This document shows positions 1-7,508 of a stretch of DNA of 31,535 nt, piece after piece. The stretch covers positions 1 to 31,535 of IMG/VR virus record IMGVR_UViG_3300046836_000624; one strand, given 5' to 3'. Every line of letters begins with the position of its first letter. Within the stretch, counting starts at the first letter, position 1. The DNA comes from a virus. The notes under the pieces are model-generated. The model saw nothing but the letters and a program-made list of their open reading frames with translations, was not told the origin of the DNA and searched no databases. Both the position numbers and the translations under genes were made by a program.

Positions 1-1
1 C

Positions 2-79
2 TTTAGCAGCGGCACAGGTGGTGTCGATCAAGGCGCGTTGGATGTTACCGGCGCCGGTGTCAATCAAGCAAATGCTTAA
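2..79 (+). CDS. 3' end of an upstream virion gene (partial)
   Basis: An open frame enters from the left edge and ends at TAA (77-79). The last 25 residues are rich in Gly, Ala, Val and Asn. The next gene's ribosome binding site (AAAGGA, 78-83) overlaps this stop, so the two are co-transcribed. By position in a P22-like order it could be the first of the ejection proteins, but too little is visible to assign a function. Confidence 0.5.
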   Translation, partial: FSSGTGGVDQGALDVTGAGVNQANA

Positions 80-89
80 AGGATAATCC

Positions 90-1700
90 ATGGCAGACGT
101 TAGTGCTATTTTAGGTACCGGTCCGGCTCCGCAGCAGCCCAGCCCATTGGATACCTTGTCCAAGTGGCAGGCGTTGACCAATGCGCAGACGCAGAATGAA
201 TCCACCCAACAGCAGATTCTGAATCAGAAGCAAGAACTCGAAAACCTGAAACTGACCAACAAGACCGGGCAGCAATCGCTTGAGCAAAAGATGCATGCCC
301 AAACCCAACAAGACCTCTTTTCGATTCGAAACTTGCCGGATGATCAGATCGTCGCCGGGGCTTTGAAGAAGCTCGATGAGCGGCTGGCCAATGGCTTGAT
401 CGATCAGCAGACGTATGGTGTGCAGAAACAAGGCATCATGAACTACGCCAATGATCCCAAAGGGCTGCGGGCGAGAATCGATACCGGCATCGTGAACGCG
501 ATGACAGCCTCCGAAGCCGTGAAGAACTATGCTGGTGAAAACAAAGAGGTTGAAACCGGCCAAGGCGTACAAGGCTATACCCAATCCGGCCAGTTGACCC
601 CGACTCCGGGTGTGTTGAAGCCGGTCGGCGGAATCATCGGTACAGGGGCGCCAAGCAACGCCGATCTGTCGAATACGGTACAGATCACCGACGATAGACG
701 CTGGCTGGAAGACGGCTCCGAGAATCCTCACTATGGCCAGCTACGGACGGTGGTGAAAGGCCAAGTTGTCCCACCGGGTCTTCAGCGGCCGGGACCACCG
801 GGGCCATTGCCGCCAATCCCCGGTGTCACACCACCGGCGCCGGGGGCGACCCCGCCAGCACCGGGTGCGACCCCGCCAGCACCGGGTGCGACCCCGCCAG
901 CACCGGGAGCAACGCCACCAGCACCGGGAGCAACGCCACCAGCACCGGGTGCAACGCCACCAGCACCGGGTGCGACCCCGCCAGCCCCCGGAGTACCGGT
1001 GAGACCTACTGTTTCCGGCAGCCCCGGTGTCGCGGTGAATCTGCCACCGGGGGTCAAGGAGTCATTGGAAGCCGATCGCGCCGCGTCCACCCAACAAGGC
1101 ATCGCTTTGACCAATACGGATGCCGGTCGGGCGCAAAAGTTTGCGCTGCTGGACGACATCATAACTCAAGCCAAAGTTCCCGGCGCGTTCAGTGGCCCAG
1201 ATCAACCCGGCTTCATCCAAACCATGGCCCGTCTGGCCCAAGTGCCCGGCGTCATCACAGACGATGTAAAGCGAACGGTTGGCGCACAAGAGCAGATGAC
1301 CAAGGCGATGGCCAACCTGCAAAGCATCCTGATGGATTCGATGATCAGCACCAATGCCGGCTTGGCACATACCATCGACGCTTCGCCCCATCCCCAACTG
1401 AGCGAGTATGGCTTGTCCGGCATCGTGCATCAGTTGCAGGGTACGTATGATGCCCAAGAAGCCATGTCGAACGCATGGCAGAACTCCGGGCGACCGGCGT
1501 ACGAGTTCAAGGATTGGCAGCGGCAATTCCTCGCCAGAACCAAGGATGGGCAATTCGACCCACGGGTCTTCTGGCTGGCGCGGATGAACGATCAGGAGCG
1601 CAAAACATTCTATAAGGCATCCAACAATGATCCTGCGCTAAAAAAGAACTACAACTACGCGGTGAAGAACGGGTGGATTGATCACGAGAGCACCCAATAA
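90..1700 (+). CDS. Putative DNA-ejection / internal virion protein with Pro-rich repeat hinge
   Basis: A 536-residue protein starting at an ATG preceded by AAAGGA. Residues about 20-75 are Gln/Asn/Lys-rich and likely coiled coil. Residues about 230-300 are a Pro-Gly-Ala hinge with eight tandem seven-residue units. The C-terminal 210 residues are predicted-helical in character, with no enzyme motif I recognise. It sits between an upstream virion gene and the M15-domain protein 1700-3235, with a 1-nt TAATG overlap indicating translational coupling. That place and size match the ejection-protein cluster of P22-like podoviruses (gp7, gp20, gp16), proteins carried in the capsid and released into the host envelope. 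The assignment rests on context and composition, not on a sequence match. The hinge could tolerate changes in repeat number. A tail or head accessory role is the main alternative. Confidence 0.6.
   Translation: MADVSAILGTGPAPQQPSPLDTLSKWQALTNAQTQNESTQQQILNQKQELENLKLTNKTGQQSLEQKMHAQTQQDLFSIRNLPDDQIVAGALKKLDERLANGLIDQQTYGVQKQGIMNYANDPKGLRARIDTGIVNAMTASEAVKNYAGENKEVETGQGVQGYTQSGQLTPTPGVLKPVGGIIGTGAPSNADLSNTVQITDDRRWLEDGSENPHYGQLRTVVKGQVVPPGLQRPGPPGPLPPIPGVTPPAPGATPPAPGATPPAPGATPPAPGATPPAPGATPPAPGATPPAPGATPPAPGVPVRPTVSGSPGVAVNLPPGVKESLEADRAASTQQGIALTNTDAGRAQKFALLDDIITQAKVPGAFSGPDQPGFIQTMARLAQVPGVITDDVKRTVGAQEQMTKAMANLQSILMDSMISTNAGLAHTIDASPHPQLSEYGLSGIVHQLQGTYDAQEAMSNAWQNSGRPAYEFKDWQRQFLARTKDGQFDPRVFWLARMNDQERKTFYKASNNDPALKKNYNYAVKNGWIDHESTQ
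819..986 (+). repeat. 21-bp tandem coding repeat, 8 units (PG[AV]TPPA)
   Basis: Eight consecutive 21-bp units encode PGVTPPA once and PGATPPA seven times. Units differ mainly at third positions (GGT/GGA/GGG, GCG/GCA, ACC/ACG). They fall into two synonymous sub-types arranged in blocks, which suggests expansion by slippage or unequal recombination and then drift. The reading frame is kept throughout. Confidence 0.95.
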
Positions 1701-3235
1701 TGCCGCTGGTTCAAATCGAAACGCCGGGAGGCGCCAAGTTTACCGTCGATAGCGCAGCGGCTCCGGCCTTTCAGGGCTTCCTCACCGATCTGGAAGCCCA
1801 AGGCTACAAGATCGATCCGTCGCAATCGGCTGGTTATAGCAATCGGAATATCGCCGGCACCAACACTCCGAGCCTGCACGCCAGCGGAAATGCGATCGAT
1901 GTCAACTCTGTACGGAATCCCCGTGGCGCCAATACCGCCACCGATCTACCGCCCAATGCCGGGGATTTGGCTGCCAAATGGGGATTGACATGGGGCGGCG
2001 GCTGGTCGGGGAGCACGCGTGATCCGATGCATTTCGAGTTTCACCCGAACGTCAAGGCGAATACCGTGGCCACTACCGATACCAACACTCCGTTCGACGA
2101 ACTGATGAATCCGAAAAAGCCGCCGGCTGTCGCCGCACCTGCCGCGCCAGAGGGGAATACCCCGTTTGATGATCTCATCAAGACGCCGGCACCGCCAGCA
2201 CCGGTGGTTGATCCGCGTGGCACCGTTGAAGACCGCATGGTTCCCAACCCGGCGGCAAGAACCGCCCCACCACAACCACCGCAATCGATGTCCGATCGCC
2301 TGCAAGAGGGGGCGACACAGGTCGGCTTGGCTTATACAAAAGGCGCCGACAACGCACCGACTGTGCTTACCCCCGGCGCCGAGAACGTTGCGACGGCCGT
2401 GGGCGGCGTGCCGGCGTGGCTGGCAATCCATGGTGCCAATAACCTGCTCAAGGCCGGCGCAGGCGGCTATAGCGCCCTGCAAGAGGGCGTCAGACAGGTC
2501 GGCAACCCAGTCGGCAAATACCTCACCGGCCAGCCCGGTCTAGGCGATGATGTGGCCACCGCCCTTGATATCCTGCCCGCCGCCAAGCTGGAGGGGCTGC
2601 AAGCCGTCAAGGGCGCTGAGATCATGCGGCGTGGTGCGTTCCGGGATCAATTGGATAAGATGACCACGGCGGAGAGCACCGCCGTCGAGAACGCCAAGAC
2701 GGCGGAGGGTTATCGAAAGGCCGCCGATGATGCCTTGTCGTCCGGTGCGCGAGACGCCGAGATCAAACAGAAGGCGTATCAGCTATGGCAACAGGACGGC
2801 AGCAAGCCGGGAGCAGACCCAGCCAGCTATTGGCAGAAGGCGCAGGACTCGCTCAAGGGTAAGCCGGGCGAGACGCCAAAGACGCCGGTCACCTATATGC
2901 AGAAGAGCGGCATCGACTGGGACAAGGTACCGAAGGATGAGCTTCCCACGGAGAAGCCAACCGACCCCGGTACGATCAAAACCGCCAATCGCATCATCGA
3001 CATCGGCCTTGCAGTAGGTGGCAGCATACTGGGACACTACCATTACGGCTATCCGGGCGGCGCGATCGGCCTCATCGCCGGCCCGTTCATCAACGAGGTA
3101 CGGGCAAAGTTCGGGGCGAAGGCTGCTGACGCCGTGGGGAAAGCGATCCAGCAGCAGGCGAGAAACCCACTCGGCACTGGTGGAGAAATCGAGCGGATGG
3201 GCAACCCACTACCAGATCAATCCGCCGCGCCCTGA
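1700..3235 (+). CDS. Virion protein with N-terminal M15-type peptidoglycan peptidase domain
   Basis: A 511-residue protein whose first 120 residues look like an M15 (VanY / L-Ala-D-Glu peptidase) domain. SLHxxGxAID provides H60 and D67, and RDPMHFEF provides D108 and H111. In the family the two His and the first Asp bind zinc and the acidic residue before the last His acts in catalysis. The domain is followed by a Pro/Ala linker that repeats a TPFD(D/E)L motif, then a long helical region. Near residues 430-465 there are Gly/Ala-rich hydrophobic segments that could insert in membrane. The order peptidase, linker, membrane-active tail, together with its place after another large virion protein, suggests a virion-associated wall-cleaving ejection protein used during DNA entry. 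A lysis endolysin is less likely because of the size and the structural context. The start ATG overlaps the previous stop by 1 nt. Confidence 0.75.
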   Translation: MPLVQIETPGGAKFTVDSAAAPAFQGFLTDLEAQGYKIDPSQSAGYSNRNIAGTNTPSLHASGNAIDVNSVRNPRGANTATDLPPNAGDLAAKWGLTWGGGWSGSTRDPMHFEFHPNVKANTVATTDTNTPFDELMNPKKPPAVAAPAAPEGNTPFDDLIKTPAPPAPVVDPRGTVEDRMVPNPAARTAPPQPPQSMSDRLQEGATQVGLAYTKGADNAPTVLTPGAENVATAVGGVPAWLAIHGANNLLKAGAGGYSALQEGVRQVGNPVGKYLTGQPGLGDDVATALDILPAAKLEGLQAVKGAEIMRRGAFRDQLDKMTTAESTAVENAKTAEGYRKAADDALSSGARDAEIKQKAYQLWQQDGSKPGADPASYWQKAQDSLKGKPGETPKTPVTYMQKSGIDWDKVPKDELPTEKPTDPGTIKTANRIIDIGLAVGGSILGHYHYGYPGGAIGLIAGPFINEVRAKFGAKAADAVGKAIQQQARNPLGTGGEIERMGNPLPDQSAAP

Positions 3236-3420
3236 TCCTTCTGGATGATCTCGACCTTCTGCGGGATGCTCTTCAGGTGAACGGCGAACTCCATGATGCT
3301 GACGAGGAGCTTCTCGGCCAGCCACCCAAATACCCACACACCGATTACAACGCCGAACAGGCCGCCGACGATATGCACAACGCGAACTCCCGAAATCGAT
3401 TCGACCCGTGGCAGGTCCAT
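3217..3420 (-). CDS. Possible small membrane protein (holin-like), antisense to the end of the ejection gene
   Basis: A 67-residue frame with one clear hydrophobic segment at residues about 14-36 and a charged C-terminus ending in a KVEIIQKDQ-type helix. Codon third positions are GC-rich like the surrounding genes. It overlaps the 3' end of the ejection-protein gene by 19 bp in convergent orientation. I see no convincing ribosome binding site before the ATG, which lowers confidence. A small bitopic protein next to a wall hydrolase fits a holin or spanin-type role, but this is inference from topology only. It could also be a chance frame. Confidence 0.45.
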   Translation of the reverse strand: MDLPRVESISGVRVVHIVGGLFGVVIGVWVFGWLAEKLLVSIMEFAVHLKSIPQKVEIIQKDQGAAD

Positions 3421-3445
3421 AGGCGCGTGTCAACGTCGGGGCGTT

Positions 3446-3729
3446 GACAGCCGGGCACCCGGCTCGGTACCGTTCGCCATGGACAGCCGGAGGGCTTCGA
3501 CAAAAGGAATGATTTCGACAAGCCTGCGACGGTAGCCGGATGGCTTCGACAACATCGACGTCAGCGACAGCCAGGAGAATGGCTTCGATAAGTTATGCCG
3601 CTCCGTCCCCACAGCCATACGTATGGCTTCGATAATCGAAAGAAGATATACTCTTGTTCAAGGTGATCTGCCGCTACAGCCAAAATATGGCTTAAATCGT
3701 TCACAATCGGCTATGGAGACTAAATAGCC
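3446..3729 (+). repeat. Left block of short hairpin elements (AGCC...GGCTTCGAYAA)
   Basis: Non-coding block with about six imperfect copies of a stem-loop element: (G)ACAGCC, a variable 2-8 nt loop, GGCT, then usually TCGACAA or TCGATAA. Copies begin near 3447, 3483, 3533, 3568, 3612 and 3676. The copy at 3613-3628 is the 16-bp palindrome AGCCATACGTATGGCT and contains the dispersed ATACGTAT motif. A partial inverted form (GGCTAT...ATAGCC) at 3709-3729 runs into the next gene. The unit pitch is irregular, about 36-65 bp. Four more copies lie after the 3732-4202 gene. Confidence 0.7.
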
Positions 3730-3731
3730 AT

Positions 3732-4202
3732 GTGGAAAATAATAAAAAGAACTATCACGCATGGCAGCGTCAGCAGTCTGCGGCACGGGGACGTAACATC
3801 CCTTGGAACTTCCCGTACCCAGATTGGCTGGGCTGGTGGCAACGCGAACTGGCCGCCCGACCAGGAGCACGGCGAGGGCCTCATCGCGACGAATATCAAA
3901 TGTGCCGGTTCGGCGATTCCGGGGGGTATGAACCGGGTAATGTGTTCTGCGGCACCCCGCGCGACAACTATCGCGACCGCCTGCACCATAGGAATCTGGA
4001 CGCACTGGCCAAAGCAAACGCCGCCGGGGGCTGTTTCAAGGGCAGACGTGGCGATCAGCATCCAGCCTCCTGTGCCGTGATGACCTCGCTCGGCCGATTC
4101 GGATCGATCGCCCTCGCCGCCGATGCCTACGGGATGACGCGCCAGCGAGGTCGCTATCGCGTGGTGCGGGGTGATTGGTATATGGTGCCTCGCGAGGCAT
4201 AG
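3732..4202 (+). CDS. HNH/homing-endonuclease-like protein, GTG start
   Basis: A 156-residue basic protein, probably starting at GTG 3732. The overlapping ATG at 3730 opens a different frame that lacks recognisable motifs. The segment YQMCRFGDSGGYEPGNVFCGTPRDNYRD resembles the nuclease core of phage HNH-type proteins (R-x-G-D-x-G-x-Y-x-x-x-N-V, then N-x-x-D). The C-terminal part (VMTSLGRFGSIALAADAYGM and TRQRGRYRVVRGDWYMV) looks like the helical DNA-binding tail often joined to them. No Shine-Dalgarno is present; a TAAATA box (3721-3726) lies 5 nt before the GTG. Hairpin elements flank it on both sides, which suggests a free-standing mobile nuclease that entered an existing repeat array. The catalytic His is not certain, so activity is unproven. 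Confidence 0.65.
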   Translation: MENNKKNYHAWQRQQSAARGRNIPWNFPYPDWLGWWQRELAARPGARRGPHRDEYQMCRFGDSGGYEPGNVFCGTPRDNYRDRLHHRNLDALAKANAAGGCFKGRRGDQHPASCAVMTSLGRFGSIALAADAYGMTRQRGRYRVVRGDWYMVPREA

Positions 4203-4400
4203 CTTCTGATGGCTTCGACAAAGTGGACGAGGGTGGTATCCCGATGGGTCTCGACGAGACAGCCACGCTTTGGCTGCGACGAATGCATTTGTGACGCGCT
4301 GCTCTGTCGCCACACAGCCACGCTATGGCTTCAACAAAAGGCACCGTTCGATCGGCTCCTGCCATCTCGACGACAGCCATTCTTTGGCTCTCACAGCGAC
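4200..4400 (+). repeat. Right block of short hairpin elements
   Basis: Continues the 3446-3729 family directly after the HNH-like gene, with copies near 4202 (partial left arm), 4259, 4313 and 4372. Examples are ACAGCCACGCTATGGCTTCA and GACAGCCATTCTTTGGCTCT. Loop sequences differ while the AGCC/GGCT arms are kept, as expected for conserved structure. A frame of 138 codons crosses this block but has no family resemblance and is read as non-coding. Confidence 0.65.
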
Positions 4401-4637
4401 CGCCGAAGACCGCCAAGAGCCACGTCTCTGATACGGCAACAGATACGGATAGGTTTTTGGGAACTCAATGATATCAAGGGCTTATCGCGATATGTGACAG
4501 AAGCCGCATCCGCACTCCGACGTTCGCCATTGATCGCTGACGATCTCAACCCATTGAAATCGCTCATTTACAGGCCGCCAGTGACCGCCAACAACCGCCG
4601 CGAGCCAGCGCCAAGATACGGATAGAAATACGGATAG
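4394..4637 (+). repeat. Imperfect direct repeats ending in AGATACGGATAG
   Basis: Two related segments, about 4394-4453 and 4578-4625, share CAGYGACCGCC, ACCGCC, GAGCCA and the exact 12-mer AGATACGGATAG (4441-4452 and 4614-4625), with an internal length difference. A third, partial copy AAATACGGATAG follows immediately (4626-4637). The 125 bp between them hold no gene I can support. The block lies just upstream of the two-gene unit that ends with the integrase, so these may be recombinase arm sites or traces of an insertion. The function is not established. Confidence 0.6.
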
Positions 4638-4697
4638 CGCCCTTGCGCCGGGGGCTGATCCGGGCCTATATCCGCTCCCCTCAACAAGGAACGGATA

Positions 4698-5702
4698 ATG
4701 CGACCCTTACTCAACAGTGCCGACGCCCACGCCTCGTTCATCGAGGCCGTGCGCTTACATCGCATCGCTGGCGTCCGCGTATCGGCCACCGGCAAAGTGC
4801 GATTCGAAACCAGCGACACAGTGAATGAGGCCGGCACCGGCTATCATACGCTGCCAGTGTTCGATCTGACCCAAGTCGAACACCGGCTGAACGACAGCGA
4901 TCTGACGGCCGAGAATGGCGAGCCGTCTGAATCCTTGAGGAAACGCGCTGCCGAGACGATGCATTTCCTCGGTGAGCAGTTGGGCAAAGGCTTCCTGTCC
5001 GTGCCCTATGATGAAGCGCTCTACCTACAGGATAACCGAGGCGGTACGCCGGTCATCTGGTGGGTCGGCATGGAACGCACGCCAAACGGCGACGCACTCA
5101 ATCTAATCCCGTTCCGCTGGGTGCGGCGCGATCAAGTCTGGTTATTGGAGACCGTTGTGTTGGTGCCTCTGCTGTACGGACGCGGCACGGTCGGTGCCCC
5201 GCTTAGCGAGTTGGATGACGACTCACCGTCCTATGACGCCCATGCTCAGTTTCGCCATGTTGGCGATGTCGAGCGGCGGCGGTCGCTGCTTCGACAGCAT
5301 GAGCATGAGGTCTGGCTTCGCGTGATGGCACTTCTAGACACCATTCAGAGGCTGATGAATGCTGAGAAGGGCGACGTGGTGGTGGTGGAAGGGACGCACG
5401 AAGCGCTGCGGATTAACACTCGGCGCGACAGGCTCGGACTGCCGAAGCTCCATCAGGTGGTGCGTATCATCAACCTGATCCCGCGCACGCGGTGGAGGTC
5501 TGGCTTACCGAGCGAACCGACCGGACGCACCGTAGAACCACATCGTCGGCGCGGCTCCATCGTCACTAACCGCTTTGGCACACGGTTCCCGCGCAGGTCC
5601 ACCATCGTCAATGACCCGGCCCGCACGCGGGAGACAGCCGCCGTGCCGCTGCCATTGCCGCTGCCTTGGTATGAAGTCGTGAAACAGGTTGCGGGCATCT
5701 GA
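4698..5702 (+). CDS. Uncharacterised protein upstream of the integrase
   Basis: A 334-residue protein with a good ribosome binding site (AAGGAA about 8 nt before ATG). I do not recognise the family. The N-terminal half is a mixed alpha/beta-looking region with several Trp and acidic residues (YLQDNRGGTPVIWWVGMERTP, LNLIPFRWVRRDQVWLLETVV). Residues about 195-235 are a His/Arg/Glu-rich helical stretch. The C-terminal 90 residues are strongly basic (many Arg) and end in a short Pro-Leu repeat, which could bind nucleic acid. The integrase starts 3 nt after its stop, so the two are co-translated. That hints at a role tied to lysogeny or recombination, or simply a shared promoter. Confidence 0.75.
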   Translation: MRPLLNSADAHASFIEAVRLHRIAGVRVSATGKVRFETSDTVNEAGTGYHTLPVFDLTQVEHRLNDSDLTAENGEPSESLRKRAAETMHFLGEQLGKGFLSVPYDEALYLQDNRGGTPVIWWVGMERTPNGDALNLIPFRWVRRDQVWLLETVVLVPLLYGRGTVGAPLSELDDDSPSYDAHAQFRHVGDVERRRSLLRQHEHEVWLRVMALLDTIQRLMNAEKGDVVVVEGTHEALRINTRRDRLGLPKLHQVVRIINLIPRTRWRSGLPSEPTGRTVEPHRRRGSIVTNRFGTRFPRRSTIVNDPARTRETAAVPLPLPLPWYEVVKQVAGI

Positions 5703-5704
5703 TC

Positions 5705-6916
5705 ATGGACAGGCTGAAAAAGGACGGCACCCCCCGCCTGGGCAAAGGCGGGCGGGAGACCAATCAAGCAAATCGAAAAGATATGAACGACAAACAGGTG
5801 CAGGCCGCCAAACGCACCTGCCGCGTCAGCCGCAACCTGTGGCTCCAGGTCACCGAACGCGGCAGCAGGTCGTTCGTCATGGAGTGGGCCGATGGTGGAA
5901 AGCGGCACTGGATGGGGCTGGGATCGTACCCCGTCATCACCCTGGCCAAGGCCCGCGAACTGGTCGAAGACGCCCGCCGCTCGCTGGCCACCGGCACCGA
6001 TCCACGCAAGCCGATCGCGGCCCATCCGTTCCGCGACGTGGCCGCCAAGTGGATCGAGAAAGCCAAGACCGAATGGACCAACGAACGCTATGCCAGGCAA
6101 GTGCCACGCTATCTGGAGCAACATATCTACCCCCAGCTAGGCGACATGGACGTGGCGGCGATCAAAACCGAACACGTGTTCAATGTGCTCAGCCCGATCT
6201 GGATGAGCATCAATCCGACAGCGGTCGTTCTGAGGGGCTACTGCGAACAGACCTTGGCGTTTGCCAAGGCGATGGGCTGGCGCACCGGCGACAACCCAGC
6301 GCGGTGGAAAGAGAACCTGGAGTTCGTGCTGTCCTCCAAGGTGCACAAGCCCGAGCAATGGCCGTCGCTGCACCATAGCGAAATCGCCGCCTTCATGACG
6401 GTGCTGCGCTCGCTCGACGGCGCCAAGTTCCGCGCCCTCGAATTGCTCATCCACACCGGGCTCCGCTCCAACGAGGTCGCCGGGGCCGAGTGGCGCGAAA
6501 TCGATTTCGAGCGCGGCGTCTGGAGCCTGCCAGGGATACGTATGAAGGAGCGCACCGGCCACACCGTCCCGTTGACCCCGGCGACTGTGGCCCTGCTCCA
6601 AGCGCTCCCGCGTGGCAGTGAACTGGTGTTCGGCAAGCTCGGCGACAATGATATGCGCGAGGCACTGGCCGCAGTGTTCAAAGCCGCAGGCCGGACGTGG
6701 AAAGACAAGGACAGCGGCAAGCCGATCGTCGCGCATGGCATGCGGGCGTCGCTGTCCTCTTGGGGCCGCGACCATAGCTACGATGAGACCATGATCGAGG
6801 TGGCGCTGGCGCACGCGGTCGGCACCGAAACCGCAAGGCGCTATCAGCGGTCCGACATGATCGAACGCCGCGCCGGCATGATGGCCGCGTGGTCGGAGCA
6901 TCTCTCGTCGAGCTAG
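5705..6916 (+). CDS. int: P4-type tyrosine integrase
   Basis: A 403-residue site-specific recombinase that would integrate and, with an excisionase, excise the phage DNA. The N-terminal part (residues about 27-105, WADGGKRHWMGLGSYPVITLAKAR) is the arm-binding DUF4102-like domain of P4-type integrases. A central core-binding domain spans about 106-200. The catalytic domain carries R254 (HTGLRSNEV), K281 (beta-hairpin Lys), H344/R347 (HGMR), H370 (LAHAVG) and nucleophile Y380 (ARRYQRSD), so the active set is complete. The family motif begins near residue 27 (an internal ATG at 5783), so the first 26 residues may be an extension or the real start may be downstream; neither site has a strong Shine-Dalgarno. 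One dispersed ATACGTAT site lies in the gene at 6536. An attP core was not identified. Confidence 0.95.
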   Translation: MDRLKKDGTPRLGKGGRETNQANRKDMNDKQVQAAKRTCRVSRNLWLQVTERGSRSFVMEWADGGKRHWMGLGSYPVITLAKARELVEDARRSLATGTDPRKPIAAHPFRDVAAKWIEKAKTEWTNERYARQVPRYLEQHIYPQLGDMDVAAIKTEHVFNVLSPIWMSINPTAVVLRGYCEQTLAFAKAMGWRTGDNPARWKENLEFVLSSKVHKPEQWPSLHHSEIAAFMTVLRSLDGAKFRALELLIHTGLRSNEVAGAEWREIDFERGVWSLPGIRMKERTGHTVPLTPATVALLQALPRGSELVFGKLGDNDMREALAAVFKAAGRTWKDKDSGKPIVAHGMRASLSSWGRDHSYDETMIEVALAHAVGTETARRYQRSDMIERRAGMMAAWSEHLSSS

Positions 6917-7075
6917 AGGGCAATGACCGGCTCAGGTCGAGCTTAAGGCGACCACAGACGTCATAAATATCCCGTCCGCCGATCTGGCATAGGTGCCAAT
7001 CCCTTGCGTTTATAATCATCGGCGGATCGGCGAGCGTCAGCTTGCTCGATTGGATGGGGTGCCGATAGCGCACTG
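6917..7075. other. Non-coding region between integrase and terminator
   Basis: 159 bp without a supportable gene. It contains an 8-bp inverted repeat CGCCGATC (6977-6984) / GATCGGCG (7025-7032) around an AT-rich stretch (TTTATAATCAT), a small hairpin GGCATAGGTGCC (6986-6997) and a TAAATA box (6964-6969) with no start codon nearby. Its position after int makes it a candidate attachment-site region, but no core could be recognised without the host junctions. Confidence 0.3.
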
Positions 7076-7105
7076 AATGGCGGGGGCCGAAACCCCCGCC
7101 ATTTT
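7076..7105. terminator. Bidirectional rho-independent terminator
   Basis: Perfect 11-bp stem AATGGCGGGGG / CCCCCGCCATT with a 6-nt loop CCGAAA, followed by TTTT on the plus strand and starting with AA on the other side. It lies between the convergent integrase and excisionase-like genes and can serve both. Confidence 0.85.
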
Positions 7106-7109
7106 CGTG

Positions 7110-7346
7110 TCAGTGTGGCAGTCGCGCGAGAAACTCCTTGATCGAGGCCACCGTGACCACGCTCTTGCGGCCAATGTGGCGGCGATCGAGCAATCCATCG
7201 CGGCACAACTGATTGAGCTTCGTCCGGCCAACACAGACCATCTGGCTGGCAAGCCGCAGATCAACCACGTCGAGGTCAACCACAAGCTGATTGTTGGCGT
7301 CCGCCCGCACCGCAAAGAGGCGGAACCGTTCCTGCGTATCACCCAT
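7110..7346 (-). CDS. Excisionase / AlpA-like DNA-binding protein
   Basis: A 78-residue protein on the minus strand with an AAAGGTG ribosome binding site about 10 nt before ATG. Residues about 35-75 form a winged-helix of the excisionase/MerR-like type: a helix-turn-helix (GRTKLNQLCRDGLL), then a basic wing (DRRHIGRKSVVTVASIKEFLARL). The residue pattern of a Lys/Leu helix, G-L, x-x-x-x-IGRK, and S-I-x-x-F-L is characteristic. Such proteins bend attachment-site DNA to direct excision or act as small regulators. It is divergent from the early genes that begin near 7500 and convergent with int, as expected for a lysogeny control gene. The first 30 residues look like a short beta-rich addition. 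Confidence 0.75.
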   Translation of the reverse strand: MGDTQERFRLFAVRADANNQLVVDLDVVDLRLASQMVCVGRTKLNQLCRDGLLDRRHIGRKSVVTVASIKEFLARLPH

Positions 7347-7422
7347 TCTAATTCACCTTTTCAAAGAACCTACAGCGGCTGAATGCGTGCCGCCACGACC
7401 TGTCTGCCATATCGGGGGCTCC

Positions 7423-7480
7423 GGGGGGAAGTACCTAATGGCTCCTCGAACCTATTCGCGTTGATCTGGGTCTTCCCCCC
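7423..7480 (+). promoter_or_regulatory. Leader with purine-rich RBS, micro-ORF and complementary tract
   Basis: GGGGGGAAG (7423-7431) is followed 6 nt later by ATG 7438, which opens a reading frame of only 8 codons (MAPRTYSR) before TGA at 7462-7464. The exact complement CTTCCCCCC lies at 7472-7480, so the RNA could fold and hide that ribosome binding site. It is upstream of the coiled-coil gene. A translated leader or attenuator is possible; both features could also be chance in G/C-rich DNA. Confidence 0.35.
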
Positions 7481-7508
7481 ACCCGTGCGGCTGTGGCAGA
7501 TGCCAGCC

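Noticed and set aside
111-731. Long minus-strand frame opposite the first ejection gene
   Set aside because: It mirrors the GC-rich codons of the plus-strand gene, has no ribosome binding site or recognisable domain, and crosses a well-supported gene.
3446-4400. CRISPR array
   Set aside because: The repeated units have no constant repeat or spacer length and only about 6-10 conserved bases per side of a hairpin; no cas gene is present.
3446-4400. tRNA array, because GGCTTCGA resembles a T-arm
   Set aside because: No acceptor, D or anticodon arms could be placed, and the 3' half of a T-stem is missing in nearly all copies.
4209-4625. 138-codon plus-strand frame after the HNH-like gene
   Set aside because: It runs through the hairpin repeats and direct repeats, has no ribosome binding site, and its translation is Arg/Pro-rich without a domain.
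5764-6081. Minus-strand frame inside the integrase gene
   Set aside because: Shadow of a complete, motif-bearing integrase.
7437-7480. Possible tRNA 3' end (GGTTCGAG on the minus strand) as an attachment core
   Set aside because: The flanking bases do not pair to make a T-stem and no acceptor stem follows.
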